The translations under genes were made by a program, and so were the position numbers. Shown piece after piece: positions 54,348 to 63,873 of a stretch of DNA of 64,000 nt. The stretch's first letter is position 1. Each line of letters opens with the position of its first letter. The notes under the pieces were generated by a model, which worked only from the letters and a program-made list of their open reading frames with translations, did no database searches and was not told where the DNA came from. This stretch comes from Silvibacterium dinghuense (lineage in GTDB: Bacteria > Acidobacteriota > Terriglobia > Terriglobales > Acidobacteriaceae), in NCBI RefSeq assembly GCF_004123295.1, contig NZ_SDMK01000002.1, forward strand, positions 1,074,784 to 1,138,783. The letters are read 5' to 3'.

Positions 54348-56642
54348 TTGAAATCACGCGGTCCATGGACACCCCCTCCCACCGCCTCTCCAGCCCGGCA
54401 GAAGACGGCTCCCAGCCGTAGCCCCAAAACCACCGCCCAAACCACCTCCAAGACCACTGCCGGCACATCCGCGTCCTTCTGCCGTCCGCAGGCAAAACGC
54501 CGCAAAATCGCGGGTAATGTGGCTCTGGCTCTTATGGCCGTGCTGGCCATTGCCGTCGGCTCTCTCAGCGGCCTGATGCTGGTGTACTCGGTGAACCTGC
54601 CTCAGATTCAGGATCTCGAACGCTATCAGCCTGACACCATCACCGAGCTTTACGACGTGCATGGCCGCCCATTCGGCTCTTTTGCCCTCGAGCGGCGTGT
54701 CGTGGTCGATTACAACAGCTTCTCGCCCCTGTTGCGGCAGGCGGTCATCTCCATCGAGGACAAGAACTTCGAGAGTCATGGAGGCGTGAATGTCTTCCGC
54801 GTTCTCGGTGCTATCTATCACGACATCGCTTCCAAGGGCCGCGCACAGGGTGCATCCACACTGACGATGCAGCTGGCGCGCAACCTCTTTCTTTCCAGTG
54901 AGCGCACCGGCAGCCGCAAGCTGCAGGAAATCTTTCTGTCCCTTCAGATCGAGCACGCCTTCACCAAGGAACAAATCTTCACTCTCTATGCCAACCAGAT
55001 TGCTCTTGGCCATGGCACTTTCGGCTTCGAGGCAGGGGCACGGTACTACTTCTCGAAGCATGCCAAGGATTTGACCCTGCCGGAAGCAGCGCTGCTGGCA
55101 GGATTGCCAAAGGGGCCGAGCGAGTTCTCTCCGATCTCGAACCCGGATCGCGCTTTCCGCCGCCGCAATCAAGTCATCAATGCCATGCTCGAGGACGGCG
55201 CTATCACGGCAGCGCAAGCCGATGCTGCACGCACGGCCCCGCTCGGCCTGCATCTTGAGCCGCCGCCCAACTCCATCGCTCCCTGGTTTGTCGAAGAAGT
55301 ACGCCGCGAATTGGAACGCCAGTTCGGCGCCGATCGCGTTCACGAAGCCGGCCTCAAAGTTGAAACCACCCTGGACCTCGATCTGCAGCAAACGGCCAAC
55401 CGCGCTGTCCTCGATGGACTGGCGGCTTATGAACGCCGCCATGGCTGGAAAGGGCGCCTGCTGAATGTCCCCGCAGGCGGTCTCGACATCCATACCTTCC
55501 GGCATCCGGACTGGGTAGAGACTGCTACTCCCGACATGTACATGCACGGGCTCGTCACCGGCATTCTGCCTTACCAGGCGACGGTAAAGCTTGGGAATCG
55601 CGACATCGTCCTTACTCCGGAGAGCTGGTCATGGACCAGGTTCAAAACCGCTCCTGAATTTCTGCACCTTGGCGACATCGTCTATGTCCATATCACCGGG
55701 CAGTCCGGCAACGAGCTCTCCGGCACGCTCGAGCAGGACAGCGGCGCACAGTCTTCGCTGCTGGCCATGGATAATTCGACCGGCGATGTGCTCGCACTGG
55801 TCGGCGGACGTGACTTCAACCTGTCGCAGTTCGACCGCGCCACGCAGGCCGAGCGCCAGACCGGCTCCTCTTTCAAGCCTTACGTCTATACTGCGGCGGT
55901 AGAAGACGGCGCCACGCCCGGCGAGATGATTCTCGATGCGCCCACGTCCTTCGGCTCCTATACCCCACACAATTACGAAGGCAATTTCCTCGGTGCAATC
56001 ACGCTCGAGCGCGCGTTTGCCGATTCCCGCAATATCCCCGCACTCAAGCTCGCGCAGCGGGTCGGCATACACAAGGTTATCGATGTCACTCACCAGTTCG
56101 GTGTTACCAGCAATATCCCGGCCTTTCTGCCCGTGGCTCTTGGTTCCGTCGAGATCAATCTTCTCGAGCACGTGGCTTCCTACTCTGTCTTTCCGAATGA
56201 CGGCATCCGTGTCGCGCCGCGGCTGATCCGCAAGGTCACGACCTCCGACGGTATCCCACTCACCGAGCCTGCGCCTGAAGTGAAGGAAGTCACCTCCGTC
56301 AAGACAGCCCGCACCATGATGACTCTGCTCAAATCCGTCATTGCTCCGGGGGGCACCGGAGCCGATGCCATGGCGCTTCACCATCCGCTCGGCGGCAAAA
56401 CCGGCACCACCAGCGATTACACGGATGCATGGTTCATGGGTTTCTCGCCCTCGGTCACCTGCGGTGTCTGGGTCGGCTATGACAACCGCCAGTCGCTCGG
56501 CGACAAAGAAACCGGCGCGCACGCTGCGCTGCCGATCTGGATGGACTTCATGCGCGCTGCCATCGCCGATAAACCGGATGAACACTTCCCCGGCGATCTA
56601 TCCGCTCCACTGTTGGCCAACACCCAGCCTGCATCCAGATAA
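54348..56642 (+). CDS. Class A penicillin-binding protein, PBP1A-like
   Basis: A 764-residue bifunctional peptidoglycan synthase. A 50-residue Pro/Thr/Lys-rich cytoplasmic tail leads to one anchor (about 55-80). The glycosyltransferase has SIEDKNFESHGG (Glu137) and GASTLTMQLARN. The transpeptidase has SSFK (Ser507-Lys510), SRN (560-562) and KTGTT (684-688). No UB2H-like insert is evident, unlike the PBP at 18.7 kb. It starts at TTG 54348 with GGGAGAG seven bases upstream. It follows the S41-like protein by 170 bases; a shared role in cell-wall maturation is possible. Confidence 0.94.
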   Translation: MKSRGPWTPPPTASPARQKTAPSRSPKTTAQTTSKTTAGTSASFCRPQAKRRKIAGNVALALMAVLAIAVGSLSGLMLVYSVNLPQIQDLERYQPDTITELYDVHGRPFGSFALERRVVVDYNSFSPLLRQAVISIEDKNFESHGGVNVFRVLGAIYHDIASKGRAQGASTLTMQLARNLFLSSERTGSRKLQEIFLSLQIEHAFTKEQIFTLYANQIALGHGTFGFEAGARYYFSKHAKDLTLPEAALLAGLPKGPSEFSPISNPDRAFRRRNQVINAMLEDGAITAAQADAARTAPLGLHLEPPPNSIAPWFVEEVRRELERQFGADRVHEAGLKVETTLDLDLQQTANRAVLDGLAAYERRHGWKGRLLNVPAGGLDIHTFRHPDWVETATPDMYMHGLVTGILPYQATVKLGNRDIVLTPESWSWTRFKTAPEFLHLGDIVYVHITGQSGNELSGTLEQDSGAQSSLLAMDNSTGDVLALVGGRDFNLSQFDRATQAERQTGSSFKPYVYTAAVEDGATPGEMILDAPTSFGSYTPHNYEGNFLGAITLERAFADSRNIPALKLAQRVGIHKVIDVTHQFGVTSNIPAFLPVALGSVEINLLEHVASYSVFPNDGIRVAPRLIRKVTTSDGIPLTEPAPEVKEVTSVKTARTMMTLLKSVIAPGGTGADAMALHHPLGGKTGTTSDYTDAWFMGFSPSVTCGVWVGYDNRQSLGDKETGAHAALPIWMDFMRAAIADKPDEHFPGDLSAPLLANTQPASR

Positions 56643-56668
56643 AAAGACGCCGGCCATTGCGGCCAGCG
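56643..56668 (-). terminator. Intrinsic terminator of the porin gene
   Basis: An eight-bp stem (CGCTGGCC with GGCCGGCG, one G-U pair in the minus-strand RNA) with a five-base loop, followed on the minus strand by CTTTTT. It lies 24 bases past the porin stop, next to the convergent PBP stop. Confidence 0.78.
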
Positions 56669-56691
56669 CCTTCCTCCTACAGCAACCCAGG

Positions 56692-58266
56692 TTAAAAGTG
56701 CCAGATCAGGTCGCCTGCAAAGGTGAGCTGCGTGGTTTTTGTCGGAGCGCCGTTTGTTGGAGCATCGAAAGCCGGTTTGTCGTACGAGTGATCAAGCCGT
56801 AGTTCCGGCCGGAAGGTCACCGTACTCCCGATCCAGTAATTCATTCCGACCATGTGCTCTGAATAGAGCGTCGCAGTACCCGTCCGTTGCCCCTTCAGAT
56901 CGTTCACAAACTCGTTGCGAATAGTCAGAGAGGTGTGATGGTTGTTCCACTCATGCTCGATGTAGTTCACTGCGGCAAAGTCCGGAGCATAGCAATGGGT
57001 TGCCAGAGGATTGCACTGCGCGCCGTTTGCGCCAGTGATCAGGGAAGGGCCTGTGATTTCACCCGCATTCGCGCCGACGTTCGCATTCGCACCGTAGCTG
57101 ATACAGGGATTAAGCCCATAGCAGAGATTGGGAACATCACGTTCGTACTGATACCAGGCCTCCGTATCGGTGTGCCAGGTCGCATTGAACTTGTGATAGT
57201 AGGTGAGGTAATACGCGGAGATATTGTTGTACGAATACTTCGCCGAATTCAGTGAGTTCGCACAGAAGTAGAGATTGTCTCCGCCTGTATGCCATGTATA
57301 GCCCGCACAGGCATTGCCGGTAAGCTTCGCATATTTCGTCCAGGGCGCGGCTTCGCAACCACCTGAGACACCCCCTTGCACTGTCCAGTGATCGCTCAGC
57401 TTGGTGGTTACGTTCACACCGTGCTGGGTGTAGCAGTCCACCGTATAGAGCAGCGAGTGGCTGTAGGTGTAGTTATTCGGAGCCAGCTGCGCCTCGATAT
57501 CCGGCAGGGAAATATAACGGCCGACACGGATATCCGTACCCTGCCCAATGTGCGGCAGATAGAAATCCAGGTAGTACATCACCGGGTCATAGCCATACGT
57601 GTTGTTGTTCTTGAGCAACTGCTGGCTGAAGACGCCATACGCCGTCGTATAGCGGTAGTCGAGACCATACAGGCTGGTAAGGCGAAAGCCCCAGTCGAAG
57701 TGATCCTTCTGTACCGTATCCGGAAGCCGCTCGAAATACAGCGCCGCCTGATCGAGTTGAATCGAATTCGGAATGACATCGTAAGCTGCCGGCGCATTTG
57801 CAAACTTCCCCTGATTCGAAGTGCTGGCGTTATAGCCAATATCGAACCAGCCATAGGTTTTGATCCGGCTTTTTGCGCCATTGATCGCCGTCATCAGCGG
57901 ATAGGTGTTGTAGTCAGGTGCGCCGATCACCACCGTACCGCCAATTGGCCAGTCGGCACTCGGAAAGGGCGGAGAATTCAGCGGTGCGGGCGTACCGCGG
58001 CGCTCGGGCGCCGGAGCGGCTGGCGCAGTGCTCGAACTGGACGTCCAGTCATCGAGATACGCGTGCCCCAGGCGCGTAAGGAATCCGCGCTGCGGCGCAG
58101 GAGCGTCCGGCGTGGCGCTGCTCGCATCTCCACTCACGGAGCTACCCGCTACCGTGTCGTCACTGGATACCACCGAAACCGCTTGCGCAGAAGCCTGTAC
58201 AGAAAAACAAGCTGCGGACAGGATAAACATCGAAGAATAAAACCGTTGAAACTTTAGGAAGCCCAT
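56692..58266 (-). CDS. Outer-membrane porin (putative beta-barrel porin-2 family)
   Basis: About 524 residues from ATG 58266 with GGAG upstream. Signal peptide (1-28). A Ser/Thr/Ala-rich linker and a Pro/Ala stretch (about 60-95) precede a long barrel of aromatic, alternating strands: GWFDIGYNASTSNQGKF, DWGFRLTSLYGLDYRYTTAYG, YLDFYLPHIGQGTDIRVGR, TVQGGVSGGCEAAPWTK, MVGMNYWIGSTVTFRPELRLDH. This matches the OmpL-like BBP2 family. The C-terminus ends in LIWHF, a normal barrel signal. Substrate unknown; likely a diffusion porin. Confidence 0.88.
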   Translation of the reverse strand: MGFLKFQRFYSSMFILSAACFSVQASAQAVSVVSSDDTVAGSSVSGDASSATPDAPAPQRGFLTRLGHAYLDDWTSSSSTAPAAPAPERRGTPAPLNSPPFPSADWPIGGTVVIGAPDYNTYPLMTAINGAKSRIKTYGWFDIGYNASTSNQGKFANAPAAYDVIPNSIQLDQAALYFERLPDTVQKDHFDWGFRLTSLYGLDYRYTTAYGVFSQQLLKNNNTYGYDPVMYYLDFYLPHIGQGTDIRVGRYISLPDIEAQLAPNNYTYSHSLLYTVDCYTQHGVNVTTKLSDHWTVQGGVSGGCEAAPWTKYAKLTGNACAGYTWHTGGDNLYFCANSLNSAKYSYNNISAYYLTYYHKFNATWHTDTEAWYQYERDVPNLCYGLNPCISYGANANVGANAGEITGPSLITGANGAQCNPLATHCYAPDFAAVNYIEHEWNNHHTSLTIRNEFVNDLKGQRTGTATLYSEHMVGMNYWIGSTVTFRPELRLDHSYDKPAFDAPTNGAPTKTTQLTFAGDLIWHF

Positions 58267-58412
58267 GACTCTCCACGAACGTATGCGCACGCGAATCATT
58301 CGCGCACTTCCTCAATCTACGGAGCAAGCCATAAGCACGCCCTAAATAGGGCATAAAGGCTTCATAAGTAAGCCTGCATGCACCGAGCGCACGCTATTGA
58401 TATCCTTGAAGG

Positions 58413-58640
58413 ATGAAACGCGTTGTTCTCTACAGCCAGCCCGGCTGCCCTCCCTGCTTTGCCGCCAAGCAATTTCTCAAGAGCCGCGGAGTGCCGTTCG
58501 AATACAAGGATGTACAGGCAGATCCTGAAGCACTGCGGGAGCTGGTTGCGCTGAACAGCCGCAGCACCCCCACGATCGTCGTCGAAGAGGAAGTGATGAT
58601 CGGTTTCGATCCCGACCGCCTGAGCATCCTTCTCGGCTAA
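58413..58640 (+). CDS. Glutaredoxin-like protein (NrdH/GrxC-like)
   Basis: A 75-residue redoxin with active site GCPPC (Cys12/Cys15) and the cis-Pro STPTIVV, followed by GFDPDRL. Length matches bacterial NrdH/small glutaredoxins. It likely reduces disulfides using glutathione or thioredoxin reductase. GAAGG precedes ATG. It is divergent from the porin and upstream of the TIR gene. Confidence 0.88.
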   Translation: MKRVVLYSQPGCPPCFAAKQFLKSRGVPFEYKDVQADPEALRELVALNSRSTPTIVVEEEVMIGFDPDRLSILLG

Positions 58641-58836
58641 CCCGCTCCCCGGATACCGGCGCAGGCGCGTTTTCCGAATCACCTCCGTGCCGCTCCATAG
58701 CGGCATCCTTCCCCAGCCCTTCCCTATTCTGCACCCCGTCACTTCTCCGGTTCCTCTTCTACGGCACTCGCCGATTTCGCGATCACTTCGCTAAGATAGC
58801 TCTACTTTTCCAAACACCATTTCTGTACGCCGGAGA

Positions 58837-59586
58837 TTGGCCCTGCGCGCTATCTTCCTCAACTACCGGAGAAATGACTCAGAAGGCGAGGCCGGACGCC
58901 TCTTCGATGAGCTCACCCTGCACTTTCCGCAAAACACAGTCTTTATGGATGTTGCCGCCATCGAACCAGGACGCGATTTCCGCAAGGCCATTGACCAGAG
59001 CATCGTCTCCTGCCAGGTTCTGCTTGCCATCATCGGCCAGACATGGCTCTCTTCTGCCGACGCGGATGGGCATTTGCGTCTGGAAGATCCCGATGATTTT
59101 GTTCGCCTGGAACTGGCCTCGGCTCTGCGCCGGGACATTCCTGTAGTCCCGATACTGGTTCGCGGCGCACGCATGCCCCGCGCGGAGCAACTGCCCTCAG
59201 ACCTGCGGGAACTGGCATACCGGAATGCCGTCGAGCTTACCCATGCACGCTGGAAATCCGATGTACAGGTACTGGTTCACGCTCTGCGTCCTTATGTCGA
59301 AACGCCCATCGGAGCAGCACCGGCGGCTCTTCAGACACAATCCCCCGCTCCGGGAACTGCAGCAGCCACACTGCCCGATCATCCTGCAGCCACGACTTCA
59401 CTCTCCTCCGAAATCGTCGATCACGCCGCCCACCAGCTTGCTTCCTTCATCGGCCCGCTTGCCAGCCATCTGGCGAGGAAAACGGCACGCACCTGCACAT
59501 CCCCGGAAGATCTCTACACACGCCTTGCTCAGGAGATCGAGTCCGAACCTGACCGGGCGCGTTTTTTGCGCGCCTGTCGCGGCTGA
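58837..59586 (+). CDS. TIR-domain protein with a kinase-type C-terminal tail
   Basis: A 249-residue protein. Residues 3-140 are a TIR domain: IFLNYRRNDS (box 1), VFMDVAAIEPG (box 2), and DFVRLELASAL carrying Glu92 at the position of the NADase Glu. Bacterial TIR domains cleave NAD+ in immunity or signalling. A Pro/Ala/Thr linker (about 158-188) joins a 60-residue helical tail (SEIVDHAAHQLASFIGPLA...LYTRLAQEIE) resembling the C-terminal segment of some bacterial Ser/Thr kinases. The start codon is TTG 58837 with a GGAG only one base away; an upstream start was not found. No defence partner gene is adjacent. Confidence 0.8.
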   Translation: MALRAIFLNYRRNDSEGEAGRLFDELTLHFPQNTVFMDVAAIEPGRDFRKAIDQSIVSCQVLLAIIGQTWLSSADADGHLRLEDPDDFVRLELASALRRDIPVVPILVRGARMPRAEQLPSDLRELAYRNAVELTHARWKSDVQVLVHALRPYVETPIGAAPAALQTQSPAPGTAAATLPDHPAATTSLSSEIVDHAAHQLASFIGPLASHLARKTARTCTSPEDLYTRLAQEIESEPDRARFLRACRG

Positions 59587-59593
59587 ATACGGT

Positions 59594-60472
59594 CTATTCG
59601 CCTTCGATCATCCGCAGCGCCTTGGCCAGACTGATCTGCATACGCTGGAAGGAAGCCGCGACTACCGCAATCTCGTCATTGCCCACGATCCGTACAGGCG
59701 GCACATCCTTCTCACCACGGCTTACGCGGTCGGCCGTCTCCGAGACCACACGCAGCGGACGGATGACAAACCAGTAAACCGCCGCGTCCAGTGCCACCAC
59801 TGCCAGCACCAGGGTGATCACCAGAAAGATCAGCAGCCGTTGCCAGGCTTCATTCGCAATCCTGATCGGCACAGACTGCGGCACGGAAATAATCTGAGCC
59901 GCTACGATTTCATCCTTCTTCCAGCCGAATCCGTTGTCCGATCCATAGACGGTCAGCATCGCATGCGGAGCGGCTGATGGTACGCTGTGACATTCCAGGC
60001 ATGGTTGCGCCGCCCGGATAGGCCGTGCCAGATAGAGCGAAGTTCCACTCGGCGTCAACCGGTCGCCGATCACCTCCGTCTGGTCAGGATGATCGCGCAA
60101 GGTGTGCACGATATCCGCCTCCCAGTCCGTTGCCCGATCCTCGGGGTTCGTCGGATTCAGCGTGGCTTCCTTGTAGGTGTAATCCGGATACTGCCGCCGC
60201 AGCTTGTCGAAGGTTGTCGTCGCTCCGAAGGCCGGTACGGTCTCGGCCAAAAAGTGCACCCGGTGACGTGGATTCTGCTGCAGGAGAGGAGAGAGATCGG
60301 CCGATGTATAGTCGCGGACAGCCGTTGCACTGGCCATCATCAGGTGCGCTTCCTCGAGCACTTCCCGACGCGCATTGCCCATCAAAAACGAATAAGCAAA
60401 GTGCGCAATCAACACGCCGCCGATTCCAAAAACCAGGAGCAGAATCAGGTTGAATTTGACCAGAAGCTTCAT
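59594..60472 (-). CDS. Haem-c Tll0287-like sensor with HAMP domain, no output domain
   Basis: A 292-residue membrane protein from ATG 60472. Helix 1 (about 8-30) and helix 2 (212-236) flank a periplasmic sensor domain (Tll0287/DUF3365 type) containing one CxxCH motif (Cys158, Cys161, His162) for covalent haem. A HAMP domain (about 238-290: VIRPLRVVSETADRVSRGE) follows, and the protein ends there. Such proteins sense redox or gas ligands and pass signals to a kinase, cyclase or chemotaxis domain, which is missing here, so a partner protein is expected. Convergent with the TIR gene (stops only eight bases apart). Confidence 0.85.
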   Translation of the reverse strand: MKLLVKFNLILLLVFGIGGVLIAHFAYSFLMGNARREVLEEAHLMMASATAVRDYTSADLSPLLQQNPRHRVHFLAETVPAFGATTTFDKLRRQYPDYTYKEATLNPTNPEDRATDWEADIVHTLRDHPDQTEVIGDRLTPSGTSLYLARPIRAAQPCLECHSVPSAAPHAMLTVYGSDNGFGWKKDEIVAAQIISVPQSVPIRIANEAWQRLLIFLVITLVLAVVALDAAVYWFVIRPLRVVSETADRVSRGEKDVPPVRIVGNDEIAVVAASFQRMQISLAKALRMIEGE

Positions 60473-60692
60473 CGACCACTCTTTCTCTTTCCGTCGAAGC
60501 AACTTTTGTGCTGGGGGAGCGAACCCTTATAGCACGATTCAGCCATAAGTCAGCAGAGGTATCGGGAGATTCGCCTGTCGTTTGATTTGCTCGCTCCCTG
60601 CCCGGAGCGGAGGGAACGATTGCCAAGCGCACGCTCACCAGCTAGGCTAAGGAGGAGCAACAGCCTTTCACAGGCTGGCCTCGCTGCCCGAT

Positions 60693-60777
60693 GCGGGAGT
60701 GGCGAAATTGGCAGACGCACTTGGTTTAGGTCCAAGCGGAGCAATCCGTGGGGGTTCAAGTCCCTTCTCCCGCACCA
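60693..60777 (+). tRNA. tRNA-Leu (TAG anticodon)
   Basis: An 85-base class II tRNA with encoded CCA. Acceptor GCGGGAG pairs with CTCCCGC; the anticodon stem CTTGG/CCAAG encloses TTTAGGT (anticodon TAG). The long variable arm GCGGAGCAATCCGT and T-loop GGTTCAAGTCC are typical of Leu. Confidence 0.93.
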
Positions 60778-60885
60778 GCTTTTCTCAGAACTATTTTGGA
60801 ACTGAGGCTCGACAGGCATGGAGCCTCTGCCAGGATCGGGTTTGTCCGGATTTCCGGCGGTTGCCTGCGATACTCTGAAGGCATC

Positions 60886-61197
60886 ATGCAATCCAATCCG
60901 CCACAACCCAAAATCGAGCTGGCCAAGAGCGAAAAGTATCAGGAGACCTACGCCAACAGCGTGCAGGTCCGTGCCAGCGTGTGGGATTTCTTCCTCGCCT
61001 TCGGCATCGTCCGTCAGGACTCTCCTGAACAGGTCAACATTGAAAACAGCCAGGGCATCTATCTCAGCCCGCAGCAGGCGAAAGCTCTCTGGAACCTGCT
61101 TGGCCAGAATCTCGTTCAGTACGAGCAGGCCTTCGGCACCATTGCGCTTGAGCCGCATACCCAGCCGGTTCCTATCCCGCGCGGCCCTGTTCACTAG
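60886..61197 (+). CDS. DUF3467 protein
   Basis: A 103-residue protein from ATG 60886 with GAAGG upstream; the frame is open upstream through the tRNA, which is an artefact. Features: N-terminal KIELAKSEKYQETYANSV, then VWDFFLAFGIVRQ, and LSPQQAKALWNLLGQNLVQYE, which identify DUF3467. The fold resembles a small regulator-like domain. Function unknown. It follows tRNA-Leu by 108 bases. Confidence 0.8.
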   Translation: MQSNPPQPKIELAKSEKYQETYANSVQVRASVWDFFLAFGIVRQDSPEQVNIENSQGIYLSPQQAKALWNLLGQNLVQYEQAFGTIALEPHTQPVPIPRGPVH

Positions 61198-61376
61198 GTC
61201 GTATCCCCATATAGAAAATGGAGATGTTGTCATCCCACCGCTGCGCGAAACAGTCTTGTCTCGCGCGGCAGTGGGAGCTGCAGTCCTGTTCCGCTCCGCA
61301 ACAATCCAGCTTGCCACAAAAGAAAGCGGAGGCCGAAGGCCTAGACGGCCAGCGCCGTCCTGCGCACAGCAGACGG

Positions 61377-62276
61377 TCAAATGCTATTGAAGAGCGTGCC
61401 CTGTCCGTCGATGGCGGCAATCAGATCCGTGAGCGATGACTGCTGCGTCTCGGCCGAGCTCAGCTCGGTAGCGGCCGTGGCTGTATCCGTTTCAATCAGC
61501 GAGTTCTGCGAGGACTTGAGCTGCACTTCCTGGTCCTCGCTGGCGGTGCTCGCCGCTGTCAGCGCGTCAATGGAGTTGTCGATCACTGCCCGCTGCTGCG
61601 TAACATAGTCGAGCGAGGTCGTGAGAGCCGAGAGGTCGGAGGTGGCAGTCGACGACACCGTACCCGAAGAAAAATCGGCAATTAGCGAATTCAGGGTTCC
61701 GAGCACATCGGCTCCCGAAGCGGTGAAGATCTGGTTCCCTGGCACATTCGTCTGAATCTTCTGCCCATTCGCCGTTTCGACATAGCTGACATCACTATCG
61801 CCGTTGTAGGTAACCGTCGCCGGCGAAGTGCTCGAATCCAGGGTAAAGGGTTCCGTCGTACCCTGGCTGCCGGAAAAGAGATACGTTCCCTGGTAGCTAG
61901 TATTTGCCAGCGAAAGCACCTCGTCGCGAATTCCCGTCAGCTGCGTGGCGATTGTCTCCAGATTGCTGCTGTTCAACGTTCCATCATTGCCTTCCGTGGC
62001 CAGGGAAACCGCCTCATTCAACTGCGACACCACACTGCCAAGCGTGCTGTCGGCCACCTGCAGCATACCCTCAGACGAAGATGCCGTCTGCGAAAAGGTG
62101 TCATCGGTGCTGATACTGCTGGACAGTGTGATATTCAAGGCAAAAGCAGTCGGATTATCGCCAGGCTCGTTCACCGTCACACCGCTTGAGATCTCATTGG
62201 TGATGGCCTCTTCATTGGCTGTTGTCGTATCGAGCGCCGACACGGTGTTGTATATGTAGTGGGGATCTACGCGCAT
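61377..62276 (-). CDS. flgL: Flagellar hook-associated protein 3 (FlgL)
   Basis: A 299-residue flagellin-like junction protein from ATG 62276 with GGAG upstream. It has the flagellin coiled-coil ends: N-terminal MRVDPHYIYNTVSALDTTTAN and C-terminal ATAATELSSAETQQSSLTDLIAAIDG. The middle is Ser/Thr/Asp-rich beta structure (YLFSGSQGTTEPF). It forms the hook-filament junction with FlgK. It follows flgK by 87 bases in the same operon. Confidence 0.9.
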   Translation of the reverse strand: MRVDPHYIYNTVSALDTTTANEEAITNEISSGVTVNEPGDNPTAFALNITLSSSISTDDTFSQTASSSEGMLQVADSTLGSVVSQLNEAVSLATEGNDGTLNSSNLETIATQLTGIRDEVLSLANTSYQGTYLFSGSQGTTEPFTLDSSTSPATVTYNGDSDVSYVETANGQKIQTNVPGNQIFTASGADVLGTLNSLIADFSSGTVSSTATSDLSALTTSLDYVTQQRAVIDNSIDALTAASTASEDQEVQLKSSQNSLIETDTATAATELSSAETQQSSLTDLIAAIDGQGTLFNSI

Positions 62277-62363
62277 GCCTGCTCTCCTCTTTTGCAAAAG
62301 GCTGATCTTGTCGCCACAGGCTGCCGACTGCGTGCGCCTGTCTATGGTTTTCGTTGCCCTGCT

Positions 62364-63797
62364 CTAGCTGCTGTACGCCGTTTCCACACCCAGATTGAGC
62401 GCAGACAGCATGACCGAGTCGAGCGTGCTGAAAAGCTTCGACGCCGCCTCGTAGGACTGCTCGAAAGTCTCGAGCGAGGATGCCTCGTCATTCAGGTTGA
62501 CGGAACTGAGCGAACTGACCTGGGTCTGCAACTGTGTAAGGGAATCCTGCTGCGCCGTATTGTTGACGGTCGCATCGGAGACCATCGTGCCAAGCGTCGA
62601 GATCATCGCCGAATAGTAGTCTGTCGGCGTCGAACCATCGACGATCGTCTGGTTTTGCAGGTTCACCATATCCAGCAGATTGGTGTCGTCAGAGGAACCT
62701 TCGCCGGTAGCCGCGGCTGCAATCTTGTCGGGATCGGTCATGGCGACAGAGATCGTGGATGCGGCGCCCGTCGAGCTGGTAGGCAGCGTGAAGATGGCTG
62801 TGCCTGCATCACCATTCACATCGTCGCCCGCCTCATTAACCGTGTTCACCTCGGTGCCGAAGTCGTAGGCCAAGGTATCGAGCGCGGTGCTGATCTCGGG
62901 AATATCCTGATCGCGCACCTCGAGCAGACCGCCGAGCTGACCGCCACCGGAGGCCAGATCGGTGGTCAGATCATTACCTTCGGAGTCATAAATATGGGTC
63001 ACGCCATCGCTCGAACCGGTGGTCAACGCATAAGAGCTGCCTTCGGAGACCAGCAGAGCGCCGCTCGAGGTCGTAATGGACAGGCCGTTGTCCTCGGTCG
63101 TGACCTGGTGAATGCCGATCAGCGAGGAGAGCTGCTGAATATCTTCTTCGCGCTCGTCCTCGAGTGTTCCAGCATCGCTGTTCGGGCTTGTTGACTGGAT
63201 CTGCTGATTCAACGAGGCAATCGCTCCGGTGAGAGAGTTCACCTGCTGGACAATGCTCACGCTCTCCTGATCGATCGAGCTCTGCTGCGCCGACAGCTGC
63301 GACGCTGCGTTCTGAAAGTCATTGGCCAGGGTATCGGCGCTCGACAGCACGCTCTGTCGCAGCGTGGTGCTGGAAGGGTCTGACTCGAGCGACGAGAGCG
63401 CGTCGAAGAAGGACGTCATATCATCGCCAATTCCGCCGGTCGTGCTACTGCTTGTCGAGGTCGAATCTGAGGTCGAAGTCGTGGTCTGATCGAAGATCTC
63501 CTGCACATCATCGAGCGCCGACAGCCGCGAATCGGTCGCGCTGGCGGCCTGGTTCTGCTGTTGCAGATCCTCCTCGAGCACGGGGTCCCGCTGCGAGACA
63601 CCGCCGGTCATCGTCGTGCCGTCGCCGACCAGCCCCTGCTGGAGCGTGATCGGATCGTTCTCCTCAAAAGTCGCCACCTCGCGGGTGTAGCCGGTAGTAT
63701 TGGCGTTCGAGACATTGTTGGAAACAACTGCCAGCGCCGCCTGATCTGCCTCAAGGGCGCCGCTTGTAATGCTGTAAGCCATATTCAGTGTCGCCAT
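62364..63797 (-). CDS. flgK: Flagellar hook-associated protein 1 (FlgK)
   Basis: A 477-residue protein that caps the hook and starts the junction. The N-terminal hook motif VSNNVSNANTTGYTREVATF and the C-terminal SSLETFEQSYEAASKLFSTLDSVM (written here in part) are diagnostic. Middle parts are Gln/Ser-rich with a rod-like coiled-coil region (about 130-215). ATG 63797. It comes directly before flgL; the upstream flgN-like tail suggests a complete flgN-flgK-flgL cluster. Confidence 0.92.
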   Translation of the reverse strand: MATLNMAYSITSGALEADQAALAVVSNNVSNANTTGYTREVATFEENDPITLQQGLVGDGTTMTGGVSQRDPVLEEDLQQQNQAASATDSRLSALDDVQEIFDQTTTSTSDSTSTSSSTTGGIGDDMTSFFDALSSLESDPSSTTLRQSVLSSADTLANDFQNAASQLSAQQSSIDQESVSIVQQVNSLTGAIASLNQQIQSTSPNSDAGTLEDEREEDIQQLSSLIGIHQVTTEDNGLSITTSSGALLVSEGSSYALTTGSSDGVTHIYDSEGNDLTTDLASGGGQLGGLLEVRDQDIPEISTALDTLAYDFGTEVNTVNEAGDDVNGDAGTAIFTLPTSSTGAASTISVAMTDPDKIAAAATGEGSSDDTNLLDMVNLQNQTIVDGSTPTDYYSAMISTLGTMVSDATVNNTAQQDSLTQLQTQVSSLSSVNLNDEASSLETFEQSYEAASKLFSTLDSVMLSALNLGVETAYSS

Positions 63798-63873
63798 TGC
63801 CGTCTATCCTTCCCCGCCAATCTGTCAGACTGGTACCACCCTGCTATGTACACTCCAGCTATATGCGTTTCAG

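Noticed and set aside
60550-61380. 276-codon minus-strand frame
   Set aside because: It crosses the tRNA-Leu gene and the DUF3467 gene, both supported on the plus strand.
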